Source of the DNA: Flammeovirgaceae bacterium UBA976
GTDB taxonomy: Bacteria; Bacteroidota; Bacteroidia; Cytophagales; Cyclobacteriaceae
Reading direction: 5' to 3'
Assembly (NCBI GenBank): GCA_002292365.1
Contig: DBBU01000052.1
Location: forward strand, 78,734 to 142,733
Length of the DNA stretch: 64,000 nt
Part shown: positions 46,918-56,278 of the stretch, piece after piece
Layout: every line of letters starts with the position of its first letter
How positions within the stretch are numbered: the stretch's first letter is position 1
The notes under the pieces: model-generated
Seen by the model: the letters and a program-made list of their open reading frames with translations, nothing else
What the model was told of the DNA's origin: nothing
Database searches by the model: none
Made by a program: the position numbers and the translations under genes

Positions 46918-47697
46918 TCACAAAGAAATAAATGTTTGCGAAGGTACGGTTGTTAATACAGCCACCTCCGTGAGATTTCTTGATCCTCGCCCTTGTGCAA
47001 GCAAAATTTGTCCAAACTGCTCATAGTCATCCCATGGTGATACGAATTGGGGTAAAGAATCTGTAAAATGAGTGAAGTAAGACCACTGTTTAATCAGATC
47101 TTGCTCTTTAGAAACCCATACCCAATAAGCATTATCTGGGCTAACCCCTACATTTTCAAAGGTCAATTTAAGTACGTCGCTGAGCTCCCCGGATTGAGTC
47201 ATATCCTCCTTTACATACGTAAGTGTCACGCCGGTATCCTTGAGTTTAAAGGGCATCACCAGCCAATAAGAATCATTAATCCATATCCTTTCACCCTTCG
47301 CTAAATAAAAAGACACGCTGTCTGGATCCGTAAGTTCGATTCCTTGCTGAAAAACCTTCCCTGTTAATTGATTCAGATCTAACAAAATAACTTGATCCCC
47401 TTGTTCAATTTCTATACGAACCCTTGCTGATTCTTTGTCCCATAACAAAGTCCGTCTACCAAAAAATTTCCATTTTATATATCGCGTCTTATCCCAGGCC
47501 TCTCGACCTCCCATCGCTGACATGATTCTGTCTGCCAAGACAATGGCCAAAGGATCCGATCCCTCCAAATCAAAACCCGGCAATGGATAATTTAAATCCC
47601 CCGACTCCAAATCCTCGGCGATGGCTCCCTTCTTTTGGCTACACTGTGCTAAAAAAAGAAGGAAAATCATCCAAAAAATGGATTTAATGAATTTCAT
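46918..47697 (-). CDS. putative outer-membrane lipoprotein, unknown
   Basis: A 259-residue protein with a lipoprotein signal (MKFIKSIFWMIFLLFLAQC). The mature part includes ADRIMSAMGGREAWDKTRY, then WKFFGRRTLLWDKESARVR and VFQQGIELTDPDSVSFY, typical of a recurrent Bacteroidota family with a LolA-like barrel. It follows the M1 peptidase by 27 bases and precedes the second LolA-like gene with almost no gap. Function unknown. Confidence 0.75.
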   Translation of the reverse strand: MKFIKSIFWMIFLLFLAQCSQKKGAIAEDLESGDLNYPLPGFDLEGSDPLAIVLADRIMSAMGGREAWDKTRYIKWKFFGRRTLLWDKESARVRIEIEQGDQVILLDLNQLTGKVFQQGIELTDPDSVSFYLAKGERIWINDSYWLVMPFKLKDTGVTLTYVKEDMTQSGELSDVLKLTFENVGVSPDNAYWVWVSKEQDLIKQWSYFTHFTDSLPQFVSPWDDYEQFGQILLAQGRGSRNLTEVAVLTTVPSQTFISL

Positions 47698-47724
47698 ATT
47701 AATCTACTATTTATAAGGCTTTCA

Positions 47725-49935
47725 TTAATTTTTGCTTGACTTAAACTTGTCAAACCTGGATTCTTGAACCACATTGGGATACTGATTATTTCCCGTATCT
47801 GCATCGGCGGTTTCTTTATTGGGATCAATAACTATTCCTACGACCTCTTTGGATTTTACAAAGACTTTGGTGACTTCCTTTTCGTTTTTTCGCCAAATTT
47901 CAGCAGGTAATTTTTCCCGTTCCGTACTTCCATCGGCATAACTCCATTCGATAATAACCGGCATGACCAAGCCCCCTTTGTTTGCCAACTTAACTTCATA
48001 AAAGTTTTGGTCCGCAAACCCTTCCTTTATCTCTATTTCATTGAACTTATTTTTGAATTCTCGATATTCCTTGGCTTCAGTATTTTTAAATACAAAGGTA
48101 TTTACTTCTTCTGTAAACCTTTTTTGTTCGGTATTCAACTTTTTGTCTTCTCCCGAGATCTGGCGTTTTTCCAACCCCTCCTCCTCGGTCTGCATGCGGT
48201 AATGCTTCACTTCTTCCACACCAATATCTACATAATCAGTAGTGTAAAACCAGCCCCTCCAAAACCAGTCCAAATCTATCGCAGAAGCATCTTCCATCGT
48301 TCTGAAAAAATCTGCAGGGGCAGGACTTTTAAAGGCCCATCTTTCTGCATATTTCTTAAAGGCATAATCAAACAGCTCGGGTCCCATAACCGTTTCTCTT
48401 AAGATAGACAACGCGGTTGCTGGTTTTGCATAAGCATTGTTTCCAAATTGAAGAATTTGTTCAGAGTTGGTCATGATGGGTCTCAACAACCCCTGCTCGC
48501 CGCTCATATAAGGAATGATCTGCTCAGGGGCACCCCGGCCCACAGGAAAATTAGCATCATATTCTTTTGTTGCAATGGACTGAACAAAACTATCCAATCC
48601 CTCGTCCATCCAAGTCCATTGCCGCTCGTCTGAATTAATAATCATAGGGAAAAAATTATGTCCCACCTCATGAATGATGACCGAAATCATCCTCCACTTG
48701 GTTTCATCTGTATAGGTTCCGTCGGCTTCTGGTCGTCCAAAATTGAAACAAATCATAGGGTATTCCATACCTAAGCTGGCCGCATGCACTGAAATCGCCA
48801 CAGGGTAAGGGTAGTCAATGGTGTACCGAGAATAGGTGATCAGTGTTTGACGTACCGCTCGGGTCGAATGGGATTCCCAAAGGGGATTCCCTTCCTTGGG
48901 ATAATAAGACATCGCCAATGATTTTTTACCATTCAAATCTACTGCCATGGCATCCCAAATATATTTTCTAGATGCCGCAAAAGCAAAATCCCTTACGCTG
49001 TCCGCTTTAAACGTCCAAGTCGCCTTCCCTCGTTTTTTATGGGCCTCCTTTTGAATCGCTTCCTCCTGCGTCACAATAATCACAGGATCTTCAAAAGACT
49101 GCTTCGCCTTCTCAAATCGCAGTTGCTCTTTTGACGTCAAGACGTCTTTAGGATTTTGTAATGTCCCTGTTGCGCCCACTATAAAATCCTCTGGAACAGT
49201 CATGGCGACTTCAAAATTTCCAAAACTCAAAGCAAACTCTCCTCGCCCAAGAAACTGTTTGTTTTGCCAACCCTCCACGTCATCATAAACGGCCATTCTA
49301 GGATAAAACTGAGCAATCGTATAAGAATAATTATCATCTTTCGGAAAATATTCGTAGCCCGAACGCCCTCCTAAACTCATACGGTCATTAATTTTATAAT
49401 GCCAATCAACCTGAAAGGTCATCTGCGCTCCCGGTAACAAGGGATGCTCCAAATTGATCCGCATCATGGTTTTATTTATGAAATAAGCGAGGGGTTGACC
49501 GGCTTCATCTAAAACTTTATCTATCCGAAATCCCCCATCAAAATTATTTTGAATAGTGAATAACTCTTTTGCGCTTACGGAATCCTTCATAAAATACTCC
49601 GTCACTAAAGGAGTTTCGGAATCCTGAGCACGAAAATTTTGATCTAGCTGTAGCCATAAATAATCCAATGGATCAGGTGACTGATTAAAATAAGTGATGG
49701 CCTCTGTGCCCTCTATTTGCTGTTTTACATCGTCCAGTGTCAATTCGATTTTATAATCGGCGCGTTGCTGCCAATAATCCTTTCCTGGAGCTCCTGACGC
49801 CGTTCTATATGTGTTTGGCGTAGGCAAGGAAGTTCCTAATTGCTCAAATTTTTGGCCCCATTGTGCGGGCGTCTGGCCCCATACTCCCAGGATGGCCATC
49901 ATTAAAATACTTAAAAAAAATGCGCGTTTTCTCAT
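47725..49935 (-). CDS. M1 family metallopeptidase
   Basis: A 736-residue exported peptidase (signal MRKRAFFLSILMMAILGVWG). The N-terminal part is the M1 saddle-like domain (YKIELTLDDVKQQIEG), and the catalytic zinc motif is VIIHEVGHNFFPMIINSDE near residue 423 with the downstream Glu in WTWMDEGLDSFVQ. The classical GxMEN becomes GMEYP. The C-terminus is a beta-rich region of the type in Bacteroidota M1 peptidases. It likely trims peptides in the periplasm. It is encoded 8 bases after HupE. Confidence 0.93.
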   Translation of the reverse strand: MRKRAFFLSILMMAILGVWGQTPAQWGQKFEQLGTSLPTPNTYRTASGAPGKDYWQQRADYKIELTLDDVKQQIEGTEAITYFNQSPDPLDYLWLQLDQNFRAQDSETPLVTEYFMKDSVSAKELFTIQNNFDGGFRIDKVLDEAGQPLAYFINKTMMRINLEHPLLPGAQMTFQVDWHYKINDRMSLGGRSGYEYFPKDDNYSYTIAQFYPRMAVYDDVEGWQNKQFLGRGEFALSFGNFEVAMTVPEDFIVGATGTLQNPKDVLTSKEQLRFEKAKQSFEDPVIIVTQEEAIQKEAHKKRGKATWTFKADSVRDFAFAASRKYIWDAMAVDLNGKKSLAMSYYPKEGNPLWESHSTRAVRQTLITYSRYTIDYPYPVAISVHAASLGMEYPMICFNFGRPEADGTYTDETKWRMISVIIHEVGHNFFPMIINSDERQWTWMDEGLDSFVQSIATKEYDANFPVGRGAPEQIIPYMSGEQGLLRPIMTNSEQILQFGNNAYAKPATALSILRETVMGPELFDYAFKKYAERWAFKSPAPADFFRTMEDASAIDLDWFWRGWFYTTDYVDIGVEEVKHYRMQTEEEGLEKRQISGEDKKLNTEQKRFTEEVNTFVFKNTEAKEYREFKNKFNEIEIKEGFADQNFYEVKLANKGGLVMPVIIEWSYADGSTEREKLPAEIWRKNEKEVTKVFVKSKEVVGIVIDPNKETADADTGNNQYPNVVQESRFDKFKSSKN

Positions 49936-49943
49936 CTTATTTT

Positions 49944-50543
49944 CTATTTAAACATATAATCAGTCCCCAAAATTAGGGTTGCAGAAACACCAAGAATAAT
50001 GGAAGAAATAATCATTTTCCAATCCCGACGGTCAACCCCAAAAAAATCAACAAAAACAGTACTTAAGGTTAAAAAAAGGGTCATAATGACCATCTGTCCG
50101 ATCTCAAGACCAATATTGAATGCAAATAATGGCTTTAAAATGATTTGCTCGGCACCAAGTAAAACTTTTAAATAACTAGAAAACCCCAAGCCATGAATGG
50201 TGCCAAAGAATCCTGCAAAAAAATAATTAATATAGCCTTTTCGTTGGGTGGCCTCAAATCGTCGTCGGTCTCTAGTAAATAAATTAGCCAAGGCTGTAAT
50301 GAAAATGGTCAGGGGAATTAAGAATTCTATCAACTCCAAATCATATTTGATCAAGTCTAGCGTCGCCAAAGCCAAGGTGATGCTGTGACCGATGGTAAAA
50401 GCCGTAACCAAAACCAAAACTTTTCGCCAATCATTGAGCAAATAAATAGCTGCAATAGCCATCACAAATAACATATGGTCGTATCCTGCAAAATCTAATA
50501 TGTGGAAGACCCCTAAATCAAGATATAATCTAAATTCTGACAT
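49944..50543 (-). CDS. HupE/UreJ family membrane protein
   Basis: A 199-residue membrane protein with six helices. The family motif is GYDHMLFVMAIAAIY near the N-terminus, then FTIGHSITLALA and FGTIHGLGFSSYL with the His residues proposed to bind Ni or Co. This short form lacks the N-terminal periplasmic domain. It heads the operon that continues with the M1 peptidase and two envelope proteins, and is divergent from the DUF6702 gene (30-base gap). A metal-uptake role is inferred from the family. Confidence 0.9.
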   Translation of the reverse strand: MSEFRLYLDLGVFHILDFAGYDHMLFVMAIAAIYLLNDWRKVLVLVTAFTIGHSITLALATLDLIKYDLELIEFLIPLTIFITALANLFTRDRRRFEATQRKGYINYFFAGFFGTIHGLGFSSYLKVLLGAEQIILKPLFAFNIGLEIGQMVIMTLFLTLSTVFVDFFGVDRRDWKMIISSIILGVSATLILGTDYMFK

Positions 50544-50573
50544 TATATTTACGTTAAAATTCTTTGTCTGCCC

Positions 50574-51056
50574 ATGTTCCTTTGGATTGTTCTTACGAAA
50601 CTATACCTTTTTCATCCGTTTCATGTTAGCATTTGTGATGTAACCTATGATTCCAATGATAAACACCTTAAAATCAGTGTTCGCCTGTTTGCGGATGACT
50701 TGGAAATGGGGCTTTCTGACTATGCCGAAGAGCCCGATCTAGACCTTCTGGAATTAGATTCTGCCAAGCTCAATGTATTATTACAACGATATCTTTTAGA
50801 AAACCTGCGTTTCACAACCAACAAAGAAGTACTCCCCCTTCATTATTTGGGGAGCCAAAAAGAAGATAATGGCATCTGGTGTTTTCTGGAATACGAAAAC
50901 TTAAGCCCCTTTGATGAAATCGCTGTTTTCAACAGTTTGTTGGTCAATGCCTTCAAGGATCAAGAAAACTTGGTTCATTTCCGAAAAAACAAAACCGTCA
51001 AAAGCCTCAGGTTAAATCAAAGAAATAAAGCAGACACAGTCAATTGGTATCCATAA
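50574..51056 (+). CDS. DUF6702 family protein
   Basis: A 160-residue protein beginning with a short hydrophobic segment. HPFHVSICDVTYDSNDKHLKI and SVRLFADDLE are the DUF6702 signature, and WCFLEYENLSPFDEI follows. In other Bacteroidota this family lies beside M1 peptidase and HupE genes, as here, pointing to a shared but unknown envelope process. Its end overlaps the convergent 2H phosphoesterase gene by 17 bases. Confidence 0.88.
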   Translation: MFLWIVLTKLYLFHPFHVSICDVTYDSNDKHLKISVRLFADDLEMGLSDYAEEPDLDLLELDSAKLNVLLQRYLLENLRFTTNKEVLPLHYLGSQKEDNGIWCFLEYENLSPFDEIAVFNSLLVNAFKDQENLVHFRKNKTVKSLRLNQRNKADTVNWYP

Positions 51057-51588
51057 ATGGAAAAGTTCCACTCTCATGCCAATGGTCTGATTGGTATTTA
51101 AGCAGGGTAATGCCACTTACAGAAAAAATCCTTTCATATTTTTGATCTTTAAAAGTTTCCCAAGCCTCATAAAAGTTCGCTTTTCTTAAATCCCTAAAAG
51201 CAATGGTTACGTGGGGTTGAAATCCTAAATTTTTATACTCTCCATTATAAATATTCCTTTTTCTCATTTCTAATAATACCTTGCTCCTTAACTCCCTGAG
51301 TTCTTTATTTTCAGCGACGTCTATAAAAATCACACGCGGTTCAAAAACACCAAAGTCTTGAAGGGCTACCTCAAAGGGCCTTAGGCCCGAAGTCATTTGG
51401 GCCAGGGCTTGTTCAAGTTCCCCCTTTTTTGAGCTTTCCCATTTAAACGGCATGTGAAGCGTAATGTGAGCCGGTGACTTAAAGGCATGACAAGCGTGAT
51501 GTTGTTCTGCCATGATTTTTTTAAAATTGTATACCTCTTCCCGAATATCCTGAGGTAATACCACTGCAATAAAATAACGCTCTTTCAC
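51040..51588 (-). CDS. 2H phosphoesterase family protein (LigT/2'-5' RNA ligase-like)
   Basis: A 182-residue protein with the two H-x-T motifs that define the fold, AHITLHM near residue 41 and PHVTIAF near 128. Members act as RNA 2',3'-cyclic phosphodiesterases or 2'-5' ligases. The spacing and length are normal. It lies alone between DUF6702 and the large zinc protease; no RNA-repair partner is present. Confidence 0.93.
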   Translation of the reverse strand: MKERYFIAVVLPQDIREEVYNFKKIMAEQHHACHAFKSPAHITLHMPFKWESSKKGELEQALAQMTSGLRPFEVALQDFGVFEPRVIFIDVAENKELRELRSKVLLEMRKRNIYNGEYKNLGFQPHVTIAFRDLRKANFYEAWETFKDQKYERIFSVSGITLLKYQSDHWHESGTFPFMDTN

Positions 51589-51658
51589 AATTGATTCTGA
51601 ATATATTTACTTCTCATATTGGTTAAGGAAACCTTTTATTAATTAAAATAAAAAGATT

Positions 51659-54139
51659 ATGAAAAATATTTGGGTCGCGGTACTGTTGATGGGAACACTT
51701 CTAAACGTCACTGCACAAAGAAAAAAAGCGAATAAAGGAACCGTCACCCCTACTTCAAAAGAAGTTTCTATTTCCGCTTTTACCGAAAACCTGCGCCGTA
51801 CGGAAGGTTACTTCCCTTCTTTCTATGATGCTTCTAAAGACAAGCTATATATTTCCGTGGACCTGAATGCCCCAGAATTTTTATATGTCAATACCTTATC
51901 TGCAGGGGTTGGTTCCAATGACCTCGGTCTGGATAGGGGAAAGCTTGGCGGAAGAAAAGTCGTTCAATTTAAAAAATATGGACAAAAATTAATGTTGGTC
52001 CAGCCCAATCAAGACTACCGTGCCATCAGTGTCAATCCTGACGAAGTAAACTCGGTTAAAGAAGCTTTCGCCTCATCCATTTTGTGGGGATTTCCCATTA
52101 TAGCACACACGGGAACTCTTTATCTCATTGAATTAAATGATTTTCTGTTACAAGATAGTCAAGGAATTGCCCAGAGACTGTCCAGAGCCAAACAGGGACA
52201 GTTCAAAATCGATAAATCGCGTTCTGCTTTATATTTACCTAATCTGCTCAATTTCCCCAAAAATTCTGAATATGAAGTCATTCAGACCTATACTGGACAG
52301 GCTACGGGCAATTGGGTGCGATCGGTCGTCCCTTCTCCCGATGCCATCACCGTACAAACACATCATTCTTTTATTGAGCTGCCAGATGACAATTATCAAC
52401 CAAGAATTTATGATCCCCGCAGTGGTTTTTACGCAACCTCCTATCAAGACTATGCAACCCCTGTGGCTTCCGCTCTGGTAAAGCGCTTTGTTAACAGACA
52501 TCGACTACAGAAAAAAAATCCTGAATTGGCCAAATCTGAAGCCATAAAACCCATCATATACTATCTGGATCGAGGTGCCCCTGAACCCGTTCGATCTGCC
52601 TTAATGGACGGAGCCAAATGGTGGAATCAGGCCTTTGAGGCCGCTGGGTTCATCAATGCTTTTCAAATTAAATTGCTCCCTGAGGGTGCCCATCCTTGGG
52701 ATATTCGATACAACATGATACAATGGGTACATCGATCTACCCGTGGATGGTCCTACGGATCCTCTATCGTTGACCCCAGAACCGGAGAAATCATTAAAGG
52801 ACAAGTAAGCTTAGGTTCCTTGCGAGTTAGACAAGACTTTTTAATTGCCCAGGGGCTCTTAAATGAATATGATGAAGGAGTAGGTCCCCACATGACCCTT
52901 GCCGTATCACGCCTTCGGCAATTGGCAGCACACGAAGTGGGACATACCCTCGGCTTAGTACATAATTATGCCGCCAGTAGTGATGATCGCGCCTCTGTGA
53001 TGGACTATCCACATCCTTTGGTCAAATTGGATAGCGCCGGGGAAATCGATTTATCTGACGCCTATGATGTCAATATTGGCGAATGGGATATCGCCGCCAT
53101 TAAATTTGGATACACCCAATATGATGAGGGCATAGATGCCCACGCCGCACTCAACACCTTGCTTGAAGAAACGCATAAGAAGGGTCTTCGCTTTATATCA
53201 GACCGAGACGCTAGAGCAGCCGATGGTGCACATCCTATTGCACATCTATGGGATGAAGGTGCTGGGGCCGCCAACGAATTGAGTCGCATGATGATGGTTA
53301 GAGAAAAAGTCCTCGGTAATTTATCTGAAAAGAGTCTTCCCATGGGCTCCCCGTACTCGTCATTGGAAGAGGTCTTGGTTCCGATGTATCTTTTTCACCG
53401 GTATCAAATAGAGGCCGCCTCTAAGGTTGTCGGGGGCTTAGACTATAGCTATTCCATAAAAGGAGATCTTCAACTAAAAACGGCCATGATCGCTCCCGAC
53501 GCACAGTGGGAAGCCCTCGGGGCCCTCATTCAAACCGTGCAGCCAAAGTCTTTAATGCTTTCTAAAACATTATTGGCCAAAATTCCCCCCAAAGCACAAG
53601 AATATGATAGAAGTAGGGAATCTTTTGGAAGTAAAATGGGGCCTGTTTTCGATTATTATACCGCTGTTGAAACGGCAAGTGAGATGTCGTTGTCTTTTTT
53701 ACTCCATCCGCACCGGGCCAATCGCTTGGTCATGTATCACGACCTAGATGCCCAGCAGCCTGGACTGGCTCCAGTCATCCGCCGACTCCTTGAAAGTACG
53801 TGGTACACCCCGCATTCCAATCCTGAAGAGCGCGCCATTCAACGCATTGTTGAGCGAAAAATTCTAGATAAATTAATGTTACTTAACGTGCACGAAGGAT
53901 CGCAAACCGATGTTAAATCCATCAGTTATGCGCTGATTCTTGAACTCTTGGACTACTGCAACGGCAGAAAAACTGAGGTTTTCGAGGATGCCGCGCATTA
54001 TAAAAGCATGGCTGCCCTCATTGCCCTTTGGCTAGAAAATCCTGAAGAGGTTAAGGAAACCGAGACACTTAAAGCGCCTGATGGCTCTCCCATTGGTCAT
54101 GATGCTGGGTTTTTAGAGTATTGTAGTTTTGGTAATTAA
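51659..54139 (+). CDS. zinc-dependent metalloprotease with DUF5117/DUF5118 domains
   Basis: An 826-residue exported protein (signal MKNIWVAVLLMGTLLNVTAQ). The N-terminal DUF5118/DUF5117 region (about 40-300) precedes the metzincin-like catalytic domain with HEVGHTLGLVHNYAAS near residue 425, preceded by YNMIQWVHRSTRGWSYG, and the family C-terminal domain (DUF4953). Only His-Glu-Xaa-Xaa-His plus the third His of the metzincin motif are visible. It is conserved in Bacteroidota and presumed to act in the periplasm or at the surface on unknown proteins. Confidence 0.93.
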   Translation: MKNIWVAVLLMGTLLNVTAQRKKANKGTVTPTSKEVSISAFTENLRRTEGYFPSFYDASKDKLYISVDLNAPEFLYVNTLSAGVGSNDLGLDRGKLGGRKVVQFKKYGQKLMLVQPNQDYRAISVNPDEVNSVKEAFASSILWGFPIIAHTGTLYLIELNDFLLQDSQGIAQRLSRAKQGQFKIDKSRSALYLPNLLNFPKNSEYEVIQTYTGQATGNWVRSVVPSPDAITVQTHHSFIELPDDNYQPRIYDPRSGFYATSYQDYATPVASALVKRFVNRHRLQKKNPELAKSEAIKPIIYYLDRGAPEPVRSALMDGAKWWNQAFEAAGFINAFQIKLLPEGAHPWDIRYNMIQWVHRSTRGWSYGSSIVDPRTGEIIKGQVSLGSLRVRQDFLIAQGLLNEYDEGVGPHMTLAVSRLRQLAAHEVGHTLGLVHNYAASSDDRASVMDYPHPLVKLDSAGEIDLSDAYDVNIGEWDIAAIKFGYTQYDEGIDAHAALNTLLEETHKKGLRFISDRDARAADGAHPIAHLWDEGAGAANELSRMMMVREKVLGNLSEKSLPMGSPYSSLEEVLVPMYLFHRYQIEAASKVVGGLDYSYSIKGDLQLKTAMIAPDAQWEALGALIQTVQPKSLMLSKTLLAKIPPKAQEYDRSRESFGSKMGPVFDYYTAVETASEMSLSFLLHPHRANRLVMYHDLDAQQPGLAPVIRRLLESTWYTPHSNPEERAIQRIVERKILDKLMLLNVHEGSQTDVKSISYALILELLDYCNGRKTEVFEDAAHYKSMAALIALWLENPEEVKETETLKAPDGSPIGHDAGFLEYCSFGN

Positions 54140-54160
54140 AAATTCTTAAAGGGGTGTCGC

Positions 54161-54358
54161 TCATCCTTTCATCTTTTTTTCTTTTAACTGGCCTTTGTCA
54201 AGGATCCGCAAGGCCAAGGGTGAATTTACGATCACGCAGTAGCCCCCTTTAGGGATAAACGCACATCCTGAAGCTCCGAAGAGAGGATCCCTCTCTTGCT
54301 CATTCATAATAGCGCTCGATTCTTTGGCCAGAACGCATAAATGCCCTCTCTCTCCCGA
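54161..54358 (-). pseudogene. coding remnant downstream of the Wzi-like gene, family not recognised
   Basis: A minus-strand frame open from 54358 to a TGA at 54161 reads SGERGHLCVLAKESSAIMN, then EQERDPLFGASGCAFIPKG and GYCVIVNSPLALRILDKGQ. The composition is that of a real protein end. Upstream the text continues in another frame (ATLFKGLLVLSLPNRE), so one indel separates two parts. No ATG suits a short gene except an internal one. It has no clear relation to Wzi. Confidence 0.45.
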
Positions 54359-54429
54359 TTAGGTAAAGATAAAACTAGAAGGCCCTTGAATAAGGTTGCC
54401 GAAAAAACTGCGCTCCCTTAACACGATTG

Positions 54430-56046
54430 TTATTTAGACTGATGTAAGAAATACTTAGCCTGAATATTAAGTGATAAATTATATTCATTATTATCCAAAA
54501 TATAATATCGATTCATATAAAAACTGTTAATCATTTTAGCGCCTATGGCTCCTTTTTGGAAGCGTCTTTGATATTTAAGCCCTAAGCTGAACTCATTTTG
54601 ATGTCGATTATAGAGCTCTTTTTGGCCACTACCATGATCCATTTCTAAGAAATAATCATCATCAAACCTAATGGCTTGAAAATCAATTCCTAAAAGACTT
54701 TTTTGATCGTAGAGGCTTAATCCTAGAAATTGACTCATCGAACCCCCACCAATCCCCGCTCCCAATACTTGCCCTTGATGGGTGTAGCCCTGATCTACGA
54801 TTATGTGTTGATAATATGGTGGGTTGGCGCGGTACAGCCAGCTTTGATTTCTGACCAAATTGCTGTGTTCCATCATGAAATATAAGACTTTTTCTTTGCG
54901 GAGATCAAACGCCTTTTCAAGGCCTATAGTATAGGCTCTACCGTGCTCTGGTTCAGTAATGATTCGAATAAAATCCCCACTAAAGTCATTCTTTGCCCAT
55001 TCAAAATAGATCCTCAAATCAGCCTCCTCAAACTTCCAATCTACAAACAATGAAGCCATTTGATCAAAGGAATCTTTAGTTAACACTGAATCAATCATGA
55101 TTCCTTGATCAAAAACCCAAAACAACGCAGCTAAGTCGGGTGGCGTAAAATACTTACTTTGCTTGTACAATACTTTATTGAAGCCCAATACTAAATTTGG
55201 CAAAAAAGGAGGGCTATAACCTACCGTCATTCCTGTAAAAAATAGCTTATTATTCTCCGGAAAATTATCAAAATAGTTAGATTCGGACAGTTGACCAAAA
55301 ATGATCTTGGTTTCAAAAGCTCCCAAGTCTTTATTTTTAAAATGAAGCGGAAGCGGTTGGGCCGTCCCCAAATCTAAACTAGGAAAACCCCCTGCGTTAC
55401 GACTTAAAATGATTGGACTGATGTTCGCTGGTCCTAATTTTAAGTTTTGGGTTCCCAGACCCACGGTGAAAATACTGTCTTGATATCTAAGCTCCGACTG
55501 CCCTAAATGAAAATTCACAAACGCTTTATCCCCATACCGCTGAACCCAATCGGTTCGATAAGAAACGGAAGCCTTGTTCGCAAATTGATAAGAAAAAGGG
55601 CTCACGTCTTTTTTAATCTGGGGCGCAAGCTCAAAGGAAGCATTTTGAGAATAAAAAATGTTGGGTAAAAAAGTCAATGAAAACCTGTTTTTTTTCAAAC
55701 GCAACCCCACGTTGACTTCCTGAGTGAGGCCTCGCCCCCGCCAAGAGGGGCCGTCGTTGTAACCTCGTGGATAAGCTGTATTAATATGTGTTTTGAATCC
55801 TAAGTCTAAAAGGGTCAGACCCTCAGTTACGTTTATTTTAGATTGGAATCGATCCCATAAAAACCACTCCAAAGAATCAAAAAATGGATCAATCGTCAGC
55901 CCATAACCCAAATGATTAACCTGCTGATTTTTAAGAGCTAATAATTGAAAATATTCGTTCTCCAAGTCCCCAGGTACATCAACCTGAGCCTTGATTAAAT
56001 CAATACTAACCAACAAAAATATTGAAACAAAGAAAAGCTTTTGCAT
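54430..56046 (-). CDS. Wzi-like capsule assembly outer-membrane protein
   Basis: About 538 residues from the ATG at 56046 (signal MQKLFFVSIFLLVSIDLIKA). The body is a large beta-barrel of the Wzi family: RYGDKAFVNFHLGQSEL, then LKLGPANISPIILSRNAGG and FPSLDLG, which corresponds to the WWGPG-x-NPLLLSN region, and a strand-rich end with ISLNIQAKYFLHQSK. Wzi anchors capsule or surface polysaccharide at the outer membrane. It lies beside three glycosyltransferases, supporting a role in surface glycan. Confidence 0.85.
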   Translation of the reverse strand: MQKLFFVSIFLLVSIDLIKAQVDVPGDLENEYFQLLALKNQQVNHLGYGLTIDPFFDSLEWFLWDRFQSKINVTEGLTLLDLGFKTHINTAYPRGYNDGPSWRGRGLTQEVNVGLRLKKNRFSLTFLPNIFYSQNASFELAPQIKKDVSPFSYQFANKASVSYRTDWVQRYGDKAFVNFHLGQSELRYQDSIFTVGLGTQNLKLGPANISPIILSRNAGGFPSLDLGTAQPLPLHFKNKDLGAFETKIIFGQLSESNYFDNFPENNKLFFTGMTVGYSPPFLPNLVLGFNKVLYKQSKYFTPPDLAALFWVFDQGIMIDSVLTKDSFDQMASLFVDWKFEEADLRIYFEWAKNDFSGDFIRIITEPEHGRAYTIGLEKAFDLRKEKVLYFMMEHSNLVRNQSWLYRANPPYYQHIIVDQGYTHQGQVLGAGIGGGSMSQFLGLSLYDQKSLLGIDFQAIRFDDDYFLEMDHGSGQKELYNRHQNEFSLGLKYQRRFQKGAIGAKMINSFYMNRYYILDNNEYNLSLNIQAKYFLHQSK

Positions 56047-56278
56047 GAGTCTCAGATTCACCTGCCAAAATATTATCTATATATTCTCCTGTTCTATAAA
56101 GGCCTTATTATCATTATATGGTTGTTAAGGAGATTCTTTCAGTCCGTAAATTTAACATTTTAAATAGGAGTGGAAATAAAAACTTTAGTAGAAACTCCCC
56201 TTTTCATACCATTCCATGATTAATTTTACTTTTTAGTGAATCCTTTGTAGACGCTCTAGCTCTTAAATTTTACAACAT

